From: Gammaproteobacteria bacterium
GTDB lineage: Bacteria > Pseudomonadota > Gammaproteobacteria > Chromatiales > Chromatiaceae
Assembly (NCBI GenBank): GCA_020445335.1
Contig: JAGRGU010000012.1
Span: 260-54,242, forward strand
Direction: 5' to 3'
Length of the DNA stretch: 53,983 nt
The position numbers and the translations under genes are program-made. Positions 26,996 to 36,142 of the stretch are shown here, one piece after another; position 1 is the first letter of the stretch; each line of letters begins with the position of its first letter. The notes below the pieces were generated by a model that ran no database searches, was not told where the DNA came from, and saw only the letters and a list, made by a program, of their open reading frames with translations.

Positions 26996-28093
26996 CTAGT
27001 AACCCGTCATCTCGAGATAGCCGTGGCCGACCCTGTCACCTGCCTCACGCACCTCGATCGCCCCCTCCCAGTAGCGCACGCTGAGCGCCATCAGCTGTGC
27101 GTCCATCAGCGCCTCGATCTCGAAACGGCGGGCGGGGCCGTTCAGCGTCAGCGTCCAGGCGACCGGGTAGCTGCGGCCATCGTCGCTGCGCCACCAGCGC
27201 CGGGGCGTCAGCGTCACATCCTCGCGGCGCAGCGCGATCCGGCGGCCGTCGGCCAGGAACAGGTTGCCTGCGCTCTGCGGCGAGGCGTTGCCCCCGCGGT
27301 CGCGCAGCCGGTAGAACATCAGGTCGCTGCCGTCGTCCAGCTGCAGCGAAAACCAGTCCCAGCCCGCCTGGTCCGGGTCCAGCGCGCTGGTACTCCACTC
27401 GCGGTCGAGCCAGGAGTCTCCGTCGACAAGGAACTCGTCATCGCCGATGCGCACTCTGCCGGCGCTGGCCAGGCGGGTGATGGAGTAGTAGTAGGAGGCG
27501 TTGCCCGGATCGCGGCCCTTGCGGCTCAGACCCGCCTCACCCTGCAGCCGGGGCGGGTGCGCCGGCGCAAGCTGCAGTTCGATTGTGAAGCGGTCGCTGG
27601 CGGCCCGCAGCTGCCAGGGCCGTTCGAATGCGGATTGCGACAGCTGCCAATCCTCGACCCAGACGCGCAGCGGCTCGGCCTGCGCGCCGGCCAGTCCGAG
27701 CGCCTCACGGGCGAAGCGTTCGTCGTGGTGATGCCGTTCGCCCGCCACGTCGGTCAGCGCCAGGTGGGCCATCCAGATATGGCTGGCCGACCAGGCCGAG
27801 CCGCGCTGCGGCGTCGGCTGGGGCAGCAGGGCGATGCGGAACGCCGTGAACTGGTAGCCGAAGCGGCGTCCGCTGCGGTCGCGCAGATTACCGGTCAGGT
27901 ACCACCACTCGCTGCGGTAACCGTCGTGGGGGCCGTGGTCCTCGGGAAAGCTGAAAGCACGCGGCCGGTCGGCGCGCAGAAATCCCTCGTTGCCCCAGCC
28001 GGCGGGCACCCCCGGCGCGCCCGAGAGCGCCGGCGGCGGCGCTTCGACACAGCCGCAGAGCAGCGCTATCGCGAGCAGCAACAGGTGCTTCAC
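26996..28093 (-). CDS. Lipocalin-like lipoprotein (AttH / CrtC hydratase type)
   Basis: A 365-residue lipoprotein: signal MKHLLLLAIALLCGC with lipobox Cys15, then two beta-barrel lipocalin-like domains. FPEDHGPHDGYRSEWWYLTGNL (about 52-73), FGYQFTAFRIALLP, SWLDREWSTSALDPDQAGWD and FSLQLDDGSDLMFYRLRD match the AttH/carotenoid 1,2-hydratase family. AttH of Agrobacterium is encoded with an ABC transporter (AttEFG), and the same arrangement exists here: four nt after the FtsX permease. It probably binds a lipid or amphiphile delivered or removed by the ABC system. Confidence 0.88.
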   Translation of the reverse strand: MKHLLLLAIALLCGCVEAPPPALSGAPGVPAGWGNEGFLRADRPRAFSFPEDHGPHDGYRSEWWYLTGNLRDRSGRRFGYQFTAFRIALLPQPTPQRGSAWSASHIWMAHLALTDVAGERHHHDERFAREALGLAGAQAEPLRVWVEDWQLSQSAFERPWQLRAASDRFTIELQLAPAHPPRLQGEAGLSRKGRDPGNASYYYSITRLASAGRVRIGDDEFLVDGDSWLDREWSTSALDPDQAGWDWFSLQLDDGSDLMFYRLRDRGGNASPQSAGNLFLADGRRIALRREDVTLTPRRWWRSDDGRSYPVAWTLTLNGPARRFEIEALMDAQLMALSVRYWEGAIEVREAGDRVGHGYLEMTGY

Positions 28094-28097
28094 TCGT

Positions 28098-30602
28098 TCA
28101 CTCCTCGCGCATCGCCGCCGCGGGCGGCAACCGGGAGAGGCGCAGCGCCGGGTAGAGCGCGGCGAGCAGAGATGCCGAGAGCGCCAGCAGTAGCGCTTCG
28201 CCCAGCAGCGGCAGCGGCAGCAGGCTCTGCAGTGTCCAGCCGAAAGAACGCAGGTTGATCACTTCGATCAGGGTTTCACCCATGAGCCAGCCGAGCGGCA
28301 ACGCCAGCACTCCGGCGAGCAGGCCGAGCAGCGCGCTCTGCACCACCACCAGGCGCAGCAGCTCACCCGGCGTCAACCCGGTGGCACGCAGAGTGGCGTA
28401 CTCCCTACTGCGTTCCAGTTGCATTGCCATGAAGGCGGAGAGAATGCCGACAAAGGCGATCAGCACCACCAGCAGGCGCAGTACCCGGGTGACGGTGAAG
28501 GTGCGGTCGAACAGTGCCAGCGAGCGCGCCCTGATCTCACCGTTGGCGGCGAGACTCGCGCCCTCGCCAAAGGATGCAGTCAGCCTGCGTATGGCGCTGA
28601 TCGTTGGCTCCCAGGGTTGGCCGGAGTGGAGGAAGATGCCCAGCGTCGAGATCCGTTGGTCACGCCAGTGGTGGCGGTAACTGCTCATCGCCATCACCAG
28701 CAGACCAGGGTTGGTGCCGTAGTCGTGAAAAACCCCGCCAACCAGGAATTCCACCGGCCCTGCCGGTGTCGGAAGCGTCATGCTGTCGCCCGCTTGCAGA
28801 TGCTCCCGGTAGGCGTAGGGTTCCGATACCAGGAGCAGCTCGCCGGCGTGAAAACGGGGCCACAGCGATGCCAGCGTGTGCCCCTTGAAGGTGAATCCGC
28901 GGTGGCTCCGGCTGGCGGTCTGCAGCGCCAGCAGACGCACCTGGCCGGTCGCCAGTTCGAGCGGGCGCGAACGTCCCATGCTCAGTTCTCGCACTCCTTG
29001 CAGCCGGTGCAGGTCGGAGATCAGCTGCGCGGCAGCAGCGGCATTCGCCCGTTCCGGCAGTGACAGGTAGAGATCGCCCTGCAGCGTCTGCTCCAGCCAG
29101 TCGCTTACGGTGGTGCGGAAACTGCTGATCATGGTACCCATCGCCAGCGTGGTCGCGACCGCCAGCGTCAGCGCGGCGACTGCAAGTCCGGTGCGGCTCA
29201 GCGAGGCGGAGATGCCGCGCACCGCCAGCCGTGTGCCGATGCCGCCGAAGCGCTCAGTCAGCGGTTGCAGCGCCCGGGTGATCAGTAGCACGCCTCCCGG
29301 GACGCACAGCGAGTAACCGATGATCAGCAGGAAGAGCGCGACAAAACCGGCCAGCAGGCCGTCACGGAACAGCACCAGCATGGCGCCGCCGGCCAGCAAA
29401 GAGACGATTCCGGCCAGCGCCAGCCAGGGCACCGCGCGGTGTGCCCGTGTCTCCAGTTCGGATCGTCGGCTGACCACGATCGGCTCGCTGCGCGCCGCTT
29501 CCAGTGCGGGCAGCAGGGTCGCCGCCAGCGTGGTGAGAATGCCGAGCAGGCCGCCTCTGAACAGATCCAGCGGCTGCACCATCAGGCTGCTCACCCGCAG
29601 CGAAAAGAAGAGATCATTGATGGTGCGGGCGACCAGCGTGACCAGTCCCTGCGCCAACAGCCAGCCGAGCAGCAACCCCAGGACGCTGCCGAAGGCGCCG
29701 ATCAGCAGCGTTTCGCCGAGCAGCAGTCGGAACAGCTCGCCACGCGTTACTCCCAACAACCGCAGGGTGCCGAACTGGGCTCTGCGTTGCAGCACCGAAA
29801 CGGTCATCGCGTTATAGATGAGAAAAGCGCCGACCAGCAGCGCCAGCAGACTCATTGCGCTCAGGTTGGTCTGGAATGCATCGCTCAACGCACGGCTGGT
29901 CGAGTCGCGCCGGCCCGCACGCTCCAGCCGCATTCCGGCGGGCAGCCTTGCGGCCAACTTCCGCACGTCGTCATCGTTCAAGCGTAGCTCGATGCGGCTG
30001 ATGACCCCCGGCATCCGCAGCAGCGTCTGCGCGCTGGCGATGTCGGCCAGCAGCAGGCCGTCCGGCACCGCCGTCCCGCTGTCGCCGGCGATGCCGGCAA
30101 CCGTCACCGAACGACGCTCCCCCGCGATCTCGAGCTCGATACGATCGTTCGTGCCGATAGCCAGCCTGGCCGCGCTGGCGTACGGCAGCAGCACCGTGTC
30201 GGGGGTGGTCATCAGCGTGCGGAGCTGGAGGCTGTCGAGCTTCGGCAGCAGCGAGCGCAGCGGCCGCTCGGCCAACGGATCGAGCCCCAGCAGCTTGAAA
30301 CGCTCGCCGTGCAGCACTACCTCTCCCTCGATCACCGGGGCGATCTCGCGCAGGCCGTCGGCGCGGCGCAGTTGGCGGTAGAAGTTCTCGTCCAGCGTGC
30401 CGCCGACCCCGACCAGGCGGTGGCTGACGCGGCCCTCGATCTGTTCGAGCGACAGCGCGAAAGCGCGGCGGGCGCTCTGATTGGCCAGCTCCACCGCCAG
30501 CACCACGGCCACGCCGAGAGTGATGCCGAGTATTGCCAGCGCGCTCTGCCAGCGGTGCCGCAGCAGATGGCGCCGGCCGCTGCGGTGCAGCAGACTCACC
30601 AT
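28098..30602 (-). CDS. FtsX-family ABC permease (YbbP/AttFG-like)
   Basis: An 834-residue permease with two FtsX domains. The N-terminal helix (RWQSALAILGITLGVAVVLA) and a large periplasmic domain are followed by three helices (about 254-370), a middle pair, a second periplasmic domain and a last FtsX block (LVVLIAFVGILSAFMAMQLE, then RATGLTPGELLRLVVVQSALLG). Such permeases, with one LolD-type ATPase, work as mechanotransmission or lipoprotein/lipid-extruding systems. It overlaps the ATPase gene by 7 nt, so they form one transporter. Confidence 0.9.
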   Translation of the reverse strand: MVSLLHRSGRRHLLRHRWQSALAILGITLGVAVVLAVELANQSARRAFALSLEQIEGRVSHRLVGVGGTLDENFYRQLRRADGLREIAPVIEGEVVLHGERFKLLGLDPLAERPLRSLLPKLDSLQLRTLMTTPDTVLLPYASAARLAIGTNDRIELEIAGERRSVTVAGIAGDSGTAVPDGLLLADIASAQTLLRMPGVISRIELRLNDDDVRKLAARLPAGMRLERAGRRDSTSRALSDAFQTNLSAMSLLALLVGAFLIYNAMTVSVLQRRAQFGTLRLLGVTRGELFRLLLGETLLIGAFGSVLGLLLGWLLAQGLVTLVARTINDLFFSLRVSSLMVQPLDLFRGGLLGILTTLAATLLPALEAARSEPIVVSRRSELETRAHRAVPWLALAGIVSLLAGGAMLVLFRDGLLAGFVALFLLIIGYSLCVPGGVLLITRALQPLTERFGGIGTRLAVRGISASLSRTGLAVAALTLAVATTLAMGTMISSFRTTVSDWLEQTLQGDLYLSLPERANAAAAAQLISDLHRLQGVRELSMGRSRPLELATGQVRLLALQTASRSHRGFTFKGHTLASLWPRFHAGELLLVSEPYAYREHLQAGDSMTLPTPAGPVEFLVGGVFHDYGTNPGLLVMAMSSYRHHWRDQRISTLGIFLHSGQPWEPTISAIRRLTASFGEGASLAANGEIRARSLALFDRTFTVTRVLRLLVVLIAFVGILSAFMAMQLERSREYATLRATGLTPGELLRLVVVQSALLGLLAGVLALPLGWLMGETLIEVINLRSFGWTLQSLLPLPLLGEALLLALSASLLAALYPALRLSRLPPAAAMREE

Positions 30603-31297
30603 GCAAGTGTCGCCGACTCGTGGGCGATGACGCCTTGCTCCAGTGTGACGATGCGATCGGCCGAGCGCGCCAATCGTCGGCTGTGGGTTACCGTCAGCAG
30701 CGTCTGCCCGAGCGACTCCGCGAGCCTGTTCAGCAGCTGCAGAATTTGCTCACCGGTCTCGGCATCCAGGTTGCCGGTCGGCTCGTCGGCGAGTACCAGC
30801 GCGGGACGGTGGATCAGCGCGCGGGCGATCGCGACGCGCTGCTGTTCGCCGCCTGAGAGACGGTCGGGAAAGGCCGCGGCGCGATCGGCCAACCCTACCA
30901 GCGACAGCATCTCGCCGATAAGATCGCTGGCCTGGCTGCGTCCGATCCCGTTGAGCTCCAACGGCAGGGCGATGTTCTCGGCCACGGTGAGGGTCGGCAG
31001 CAGATTGAAGAACTGATAGACGAAACCGATGTGGCGCCGCCGGAACAGCGTTCGCGAACGTTCCGTACAGTCGCTCAGGCGCACCCCCTGAATCTCGATG
31101 CTGCCGCTGTCGGGGCGATCGATGCCGGCGAGCAGATTGAGCAGGGTGGATTTACCCGAACCGCTGCGTCCCAGCAGTACCAGCCGCTCGCCTCGAGCAA
31201 TGCTCAGATCCAGCCGGTCGAGCACGCGTCGCTGCGCTCCCCCCTCGGTGAACACCCTGACCAGCTGGCGTGCATTGACGCTCGCGGTGGCGTTCAT
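30596..31297 (-). CDS. ABC transporter ATPase (LolD/YbbA type)
   Basis: A 233-residue ATPase: Walker A GRSGSGKST, Q-loop VYQFFNLLPTLTVAENI, signature LSGGEQQRVAIARALIH, Walker B LVLADEPTGNLD and switch His (LLTVTHSRRL). The LTVAENIALPLEL segment is typical of LolD/YbbA/MacB ATPases. The ATG at 31297 follows the TANGO2 stop after one base and has GGATGG at about 5 nt; an ATG at 31306 overlaps that gene and is an alternative. Partner of the permease that follows. Confidence 0.92.
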   Translation of the reverse strand: MNATASVNARQLVRVFTEGGAQRRVLDRLDLSIARGERLVLLGRSGSGKSTLLNLLAGIDRPDSGSIEIQGVRLSDCTERSRTLFRRRHIGFVYQFFNLLPTLTVAENIALPLELNGIGRSQASDLIGEMLSLVGLADRAAAFPDRLSGGEQQRVAIARALIHRPALVLADEPTGNLDAETGEQILQLLNRLAESLGQTLLTVTHSRRLARSADRIVTLEQGVIAHESATLAW

Positions 31298-31298
31298 C

Positions 31299-32075
31299 TC
31301 AGCCATCCGACAGAGATTGGCGCCGGTGCTCGAGATCGACCGGCTCGAAGCGGGCGGTAGCGGGTGCGCCGGCGGCGAAGAGCCATTGCGGCCTGCTGGC
31401 TGGCCCAGGGTAGCGCGGCAGCGCGAGCAGTGAACTGCAGAGGGTGGTAAGGCCGCTCTCGAGGTTGAAGCACATGGCGCCGGCGCGCTGCCCGGGATCG
31501 ATGCTGTCACCACTGGCCAGCAGCCGCGGCCAATCATGCCACTGCTCGCATCCGGGGTCGGGTACTTCGGCGGCGCGGAAGCGGGGCAGGTGGAGGCGGA
31601 TGCGCGGGTCGGCTGCGTCATTCAGCTCGAGCGAGGTCAGCATGTGCATCCCCGCCGGCACCTCGTAGGAGTTGACGCGGACGCCGTCGTTGCGGATCAC
31701 GTAAGCGTGTTGCGGGTCGCCGATGAAGAGGTTGAAGGGGCGGTAGGCCCGCGGCTCGAGTGCGCTGAGCGCCTCCGCGGCAGCCTCGGCTGCGGCGTGG
31801 TCGAGCGCCTCCAGCACCAGCTCGCCACGGCTGCGTTTGGCCGGGTCGGGGCCCAGCGTACCCCAGCGGTTCATCACCACGCCGACCAGGCCATGATCGT
31901 TGAGTCCCATCCAGCTTCCTTGCGCCAACTGATCCATGCCGGCAACCACCTCAGGACGATCTGGCCAGTGGCGCGCGGGCGGCAGCCAGGGGCGGTCGGG
32001 CATTTCATCGCGGTTACCGGCGATCAACAGCGGCCAGTTTTCTTCTGGGCGACGAAGGATGACTAAGGTACACAT
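31299..32075 (-). CDS. TANGO2/NRDE family protein
   Basis: A 258-residue member of the NRDE (T10/TANGO2) family, beginning MCTLVILRR with the Cys2 of an N-terminal nucleophile fold and the family motif GNRDE (residues 19-23). GSWMGLNDHGLVGVVMNRWG is also typical. Eukaryotic TANGO2 is linked to heme and lipid handling; the bacterial enzyme is not characterised. Here it lies between the hybrid kinase (31-nt gap) and the ABC ATPase (one-base gap), so it is probably part of that envelope system. Confidence 0.85.
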   Translation of the reverse strand: MCTLVILRRPEENWPLLIAGNRDEMPDRPWLPPARHWPDRPEVVAGMDQLAQGSWMGLNDHGLVGVVMNRWGTLGPDPAKRSRGELVLEALDHAAAEAAAEALSALEPRAYRPFNLFIGDPQHAYVIRNDGVRVNSYEVPAGMHMLTSLELNDAADPRIRLHLPRFRAAEVPDPGCEQWHDWPRLLASGDSIDPGQRAGAMCFNLESGLTTLCSSLLALPRYPGPASRPQWLFAAGAPATARFEPVDLEHRRQSLSDG

Positions 32076-32106
32076 GGCGCGGGTATCGTTTCAGTGGTGG
32101 GGCGGC

Positions 32107-34695
32107 TCAGGCAAAGAGTATCTGGCGCAGTTTCCGTTCCAGCTGCTTACGGGTATAGGGCTTGCTCAGCAGTTGCGGCGAAGGTGCGTCCTGCGCCCGC
32201 AGCTGATCCTTGTCGGCATATCCGGAGGTGAACAGCACCCTGGTCTGCGGATGCGACTCGAGTACCCGTTTGGCCAGTTCGTAGCCACCGATTCCACCCG
32301 GCATGACGATATCGGTGAAGAGGATGTCGGGTGCCGCCATCTGCGACAGCAGCTGCAGAGCCTCCTGTCCGCTGGTGGCGGTTACCACTCGCAAACCCCA
32401 GGAGCGCAGATAGGTTTGCGCCAGCTCGAGCAGCTGCGGTTCGTCGTCGACGGCGAGCACGGTCATCCCCTCCAGCCGCAGATCGCCGGGATCGGCATCC
32501 TTCCCCTGACGCCTGACGTTGGCCGGCTGCGTGCGCGGCAGCAGCAACGAAAAGATGCTCCCCCGGCCCGGTGTCGATTCGACGTCGATGCCGCCGGCCG
32601 AGCGGCTGACGAAGCCGAAAACCATGCTCAATCCGAGGCCGGTACCGGCCCCCTGCGGTTTGGTGGTGAAGAAGGGCTCGAAAAGGTGCTCGATATCCTC
32701 CGGCGCAATGCCCTGACCGGTGTCGCTGATGCGCAACCGCACATAGTCGCCGGGGTCCAGACCCAGGCGACTGCAGACATGCTCGGAAGTGAGTGTGACG
32801 TTCTCGGTCTTCAGCTCGATGCTGCCGCTCTCCGCGATGCTGTCCCTGGCGTTGATGATCAGGTTCAGCAGCGCGTCCTTGCAGTCGCCGATGTTGATCG
32901 ATACCGGCCAGAGGTCGTCCTGCAGCCGATAGCTGACCGAGATTGCCGGGGTCAACGAGCGTTCGACCAGGCTCTCCATCCCGGCGATCACCTCGTTCAG
33001 GTCAGCGCTCTCCTCCTGCTGCGCGTGCAGCCGCGAAAAGCCGAGCAGCTGGCGGGTCAGCTCAGCGGCGCGCAGCGCGGCCTGCAGCGCCGCCGCAACC
33101 CGCTTGAGCTGCTTTGAATCGCCTGCCGCGCCCAACTTTAGCAGGTCCAGGTTGCCGATGATGATGCCCAGAATGTTGTTGAAATCGTGGGCGATGCCGC
33201 CGCTGATCTTGCCGATCGCCTCCATCTTCTGGCTGCGTCGCAACGCTGCTTCGATGTTTCGTTGCTCGGTGATATCGTTGGTGGCGATCAGCATACGCGA
33301 GCTGTCGTCGCGGTCGTGCAGGCGATAGGCGCCACCCGCGACCAGCAGGCGCCTGCCGTCAAGTGTGCAGACCTCGCCCTCGAAGCGAAACGACTCCTCT
33401 CCAGCCGCGAGTGCGGCGATCTCCTGCCCGAAGAGCTGGTAGGAGTTGTCGTTGAAGATCTGTTTCAGGGCACCGAGCAGCTCGTCGCGGGAGGTTGCGC
33501 CGTGCAGCGCCAGCGCTGCCGTGTTGACGTCGATTATGCGCACTCTGGCGGCCACTTCGCGCAGCTTGTCGGGGTGCGCCTCGAAGTAGGCGAGCAGATC
33601 GTCGACCCCCTCGTCCTGCAGCTGTTTCACTAACTTCAGCGCCTCGGTGAAATCCTCCTCCCACAGCCCCACCGGCGCTTTCTGGAACAGCTCCCGATAG
33701 CGCAGTTCGCTCTGTTCCAGCGCGGAGAGCGCCTCCAGTTCACGCCTGGAGAGCTGCAGTTGCTGCTCCGCATGCGAGAGCCGGGCCTTGGCGCCCGCTT
33801 CGCGTTGCAGCAGCAGCAGCAGCGAAACCAGCAGCAGTACGAAGCCGGCGCCCAGTACCGCGTTGATCCTGCGCTCCCAGAGGTAACCGAAGATATCGGC
33901 GTCCGCCGCGCGCAGCACGACGATCGACCAGTTCCCGGGAGTGCTCTTCTCGCAGAACAGGCGGAAGTCGTCGATCCACAACGGATCCGCACCGGTCGCG
34001 AGGGCGGCCCCGAGCCGTTCCGGGTCGAGCAGTCCACGCTGCAGCAGCGACTTGGCGCTTTCGGAGCTGGCGAGCAGCCTGCGTGTATTGTCGAAAATGA
34101 AGAGGCGCACCTGCCTGTCGTTCAGCAGCTTTCCCCAGATCTGTTCTATCTCCGCCAGGAGTACCGAGACGCCCAAAGCGCCGTCGAAACTTCCACTCTG
34201 ATTCAGCAGCGGGATCGCCAGGCCGGTAACAGGTTGGCCACTGATGGGACCGGTGTGCGCCTCCATGACCGCGACCCCGGCGCCATCTTTGAGCTGTTGG
34301 TAGAAGGGGAGGTGGCCGGCCGCTGGCGGATTGTCCCGATCGAACGGTCGTCCCGAGGCGAAGAATCGGCCGTCGCGGTCGGTGGCGGCGAAGTTCTCGA
34401 TATCCGGGAGGTTCCGGTTCAGATCTTGCAGGAGGCGGTTGCAGAGGTCGACGTTCCGCTCTTTGAAGCAGGGGGACTGTGCGATTCCGGTAACGAGCAG
34501 CTGGTAGCGCTGGAAGTAGCGGTCGGTTTCAAATCGCACATATCTGGCATGATCCTGCACCAGATGGTCGCGATCCTCGATGAAACGCTGATAATCACGG
34601 TGCAGCAGCAACAGCATGACCGCCAAAGCCAGCAGGGCGACCACCAGTATGCTGAAGGGATAGCCGGTCTTCTCGTATGAACTGGACGCCACCAT
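32107..34695 (-). CDS. Hybrid histidine kinase with dCache-like sensor, PAS and receiver
   Basis: An 862-residue hybrid sensor. Helix 1 (about 15-34), an extracytoplasmic dCache-like domain (about 38-250, e.g. ENFAATDRDGRFFASGRPFD), helix 2 (about 272-292), a coiled coil, a PAS domain (about 340-470), the H-box SGGIAHDFNNILGIIIGN with H503, an ATPase domain (LLNLIINARDSIAE, GTGLGLSMVFGFV) and a C-terminal receiver (VLAVDDEPQLLE, LFTDIVMPGG). The ATG at 34695 has GGAGG upstream; the frame is open further. No separate regulator follows; it probably acts through an unlinked partner. First gene of the minus-strand operon. Confidence 0.9.
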   Translation of the reverse strand: MVASSSYEKTGYPFSILVVALLALAVMLLLLHRDYQRFIEDRDHLVQDHARYVRFETDRYFQRYQLLVTGIAQSPCFKERNVDLCNRLLQDLNRNLPDIENFAATDRDGRFFASGRPFDRDNPPAAGHLPFYQQLKDGAGVAVMEAHTGPISGQPVTGLAIPLLNQSGSFDGALGVSVLLAEIEQIWGKLLNDRQVRLFIFDNTRRLLASSESAKSLLQRGLLDPERLGAALATGADPLWIDDFRLFCEKSTPGNWSIVVLRAADADIFGYLWERRINAVLGAGFVLLLVSLLLLLQREAGAKARLSHAEQQLQLSRRELEALSALEQSELRYRELFQKAPVGLWEEDFTEALKLVKQLQDEGVDDLLAYFEAHPDKLREVAARVRIIDVNTAALALHGATSRDELLGALKQIFNDNSYQLFGQEIAALAAGEESFRFEGEVCTLDGRRLLVAGGAYRLHDRDDSSRMLIATNDITEQRNIEAALRRSQKMEAIGKISGGIAHDFNNILGIIIGNLDLLKLGAAGDSKQLKRVAAALQAALRAAELTRQLLGFSRLHAQQEESADLNEVIAGMESLVERSLTPAISVSYRLQDDLWPVSINIGDCKDALLNLIINARDSIAESGSIELKTENVTLTSEHVCSRLGLDPGDYVRLRISDTGQGIAPEDIEHLFEPFFTTKPQGAGTGLGLSMVFGFVSRSAGGIDVESTPGRGSIFSLLLPRTQPANVRRQGKDADPGDLRLEGMTVLAVDDEPQLLELAQTYLRSWGLRVVTATSGQEALQLLSQMAAPDILFTDIVMPGGIGGYELAKRVLESHPQTRVLFTSGYADKDQLRAQDAPSPQLLSKPYTRKQLERKLRQILFA

Positions 34696-34807
34696 GCCCT
34701 GCCTCCGGGTGAAAGCGTTGTCGCCAGGCGATGGCATCGCGCGGGGGATCCTGAATGCCGGCACCACCATAGACCCAGGCTTTCGAATAGGCAAGTTGGA
34801 GGCGCGC

Positions 34808-34838
34808 TCGGGCCGCAGCCCGAACTTGATTTTTTTTT
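34808..34838 (+). terminator. Intrinsic-terminator-like hairpin on the plus strand
   Basis: TCGGGC (34808-34813) and GCCCGA (34818-34823) form a 6-bp stem around CGCA, followed after 6 nt by nine T (34830-34838). The structure reads on the plus strand, but there is no plus-strand gene immediately before it; the hybrid kinase gene runs the other way. It may end an antisense or small RNA, or be chance. Confidence 0.35.
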
Positions 34839-34982
34839 GGTGTGGATTGAATATAAGTATTAGGCGAAATTATTATACATAGACCGCGATGCGGCTCACC
34901 GGCCGGGGCACTTAATCGCGGCTGCGCTCGGGCGTACGCCGAAGCGGCTTCCGCTCCAAGGAGCGCCATACAGGAGTTGACG

Positions 34983-35789
34983 ATGAAAAAACTGATCGCA
35001 GGCTTCCTTCTTTCCGTCCTGGCGCTGGCCGGCACGGGCGCACGCGCCGATGTGCTGGTACTGGTTCACGGCTACATGGGTAGCGCCGCCTCCTGGGAGT
35101 ACAGCGGCATCAACGCGATGCTGGCTGCCAACGGCTGGCCACGCAGCGGCGTGCTGGCGGGTGGTGCGCTGATCGCGCCCTCAGCGGTTCCGACGGCCAA
35201 CAGCAGCTATGCGGTCGAACTCCCCTCGCTGGCACCGGCGCTGGTGCAGGCGGATCATCTGCAGGCGCTGCTGACGCAGGTCGCTGCCCGCCATCCCGGC
35301 GAGGCGATGGTTCTGGTGGGACACTCGGCGGGCGGCGTCATCGCTCGCCTGGTGCTGGCACGTGGCGGCGCGCCCGGCGCGAAAGCTTTGATCACCATCG
35401 CCACCCCCCACCTGGGGACAGAGCGGGCACTGCAGGCGATCGACGCCACCGACACCCCCTGGCCGTTCTGCCTGGTGCAGAACTTCTTCAGCGACGGTGC
35501 CTACAGCGCGGTCAAACGCTCGCGCGGCGTGCTGCTCGATCTGAGCCCTGCCTATCCCGGCAGCCTGCTGCATTGGCTCAACGCGCAACCGCACCCGGAT
35601 ATCAGCTACCACTCGATCGTTACACCGGGGCCGGCCGGACTGGGCGATGAACTGGTGCCCGCATTCAGTCAGGATATGAATCGCGTGACGGCGCTCGCCG
35701 GACGCGCCGAAACCCATCTGGTCGCCAGCGGGCATTCGCTCAACCCCGCCACAGGCGCCGCACTGGTGGCGATACTCCAACAGCTCTGA
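34983..35789 (+). CDS. Secreted alpha/beta-hydrolase, probable lipase
   Basis: A 268-residue exported lipase-like hydrolase. The signal peptide (MKKLIAGFLLSVLALAGTGA, residues 1-20) is followed by the oxyanion motif VLVHGYMGSAASW, the nucleophile elbow GHSAGG with S115, TIATPHLGTERAL, and late GLGDELVP (Asp) and ASGHSLN (His) that complete the triad. It is probably a periplasmic or extracellular esterase/lipase. The ATG at 34983 has AGGAG upstream. It is divergent from the hybrid kinase. Confidence 0.8.
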   Translation: MKKLIAGFLLSVLALAGTGARADVLVLVHGYMGSAASWEYSGINAMLAANGWPRSGVLAGGALIAPSAVPTANSSYAVELPSLAPALVQADHLQALLTQVAARHPGEAMVLVGHSAGGVIARLVLARGGAPGAKALITIATPHLGTERALQAIDATDTPWPFCLVQNFFSDGAYSAVKRSRGVLLDLSPAYPGSLLHWLNAQPHPDISYHSIVTPGPAGLGDELVPAFSQDMNRVTALAGRAETHLVASGHSLNPATGAALVAILQQL

Positions 35790-35884
35790 CGCCGGGCTCC
35801 GGTATGGTGGATATCCCCTCGACTGCGGCCGGGAGAGCGATTGCCCCCGCACCCCCGGAGGAGATGGCCGGACGTGGTGGTCTC

Positions 35885-36014
35885 CGCCGAGGGGGCTATC
35901 ACCCTCCCGCCCGAAAGGGCGGGAGCCGATGTGAGGGGGAGTCGGCGTACCAGCATACCTCACCCTGACTCCTCCCGAACCCTCGGGGCGGCTGCGGAGC
36001 GTATGCCGCTCCGC
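35885..36014. other. Nested hairpin element between lipase and fusion gene
   Basis: A long stem: CGCCGA (35885-35890) with TCGGCG (35942-35947), TCAC (35899-35902) with GTGA (35931-35934), and a 9-bp inner stem CTCCCGCCC / GGGCGGGAG around a GAAA tetraloop (35904-35925). A separate 8-bp hairpin, GCGGAGCG / CGCTCCGC, lies at 35994-36014. This could be a terminator pair, a REP-like palindrome or a structured leader of the next gene. Otherwise 35790-36142 holds no gene. Confidence 0.4.
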
Positions 36015-36142
36015 GGATGCCGTGCCGACCCGGCCCGGCTGGCGCGATCCCCGGCGGAACCATCCGCGGTCCCCGCGCTGTACCCGTTTTTGTGCTCCCG
36101 GTATAGTCGGGTCACCCCGGTAACCTGGAGTCACTTCCATCC

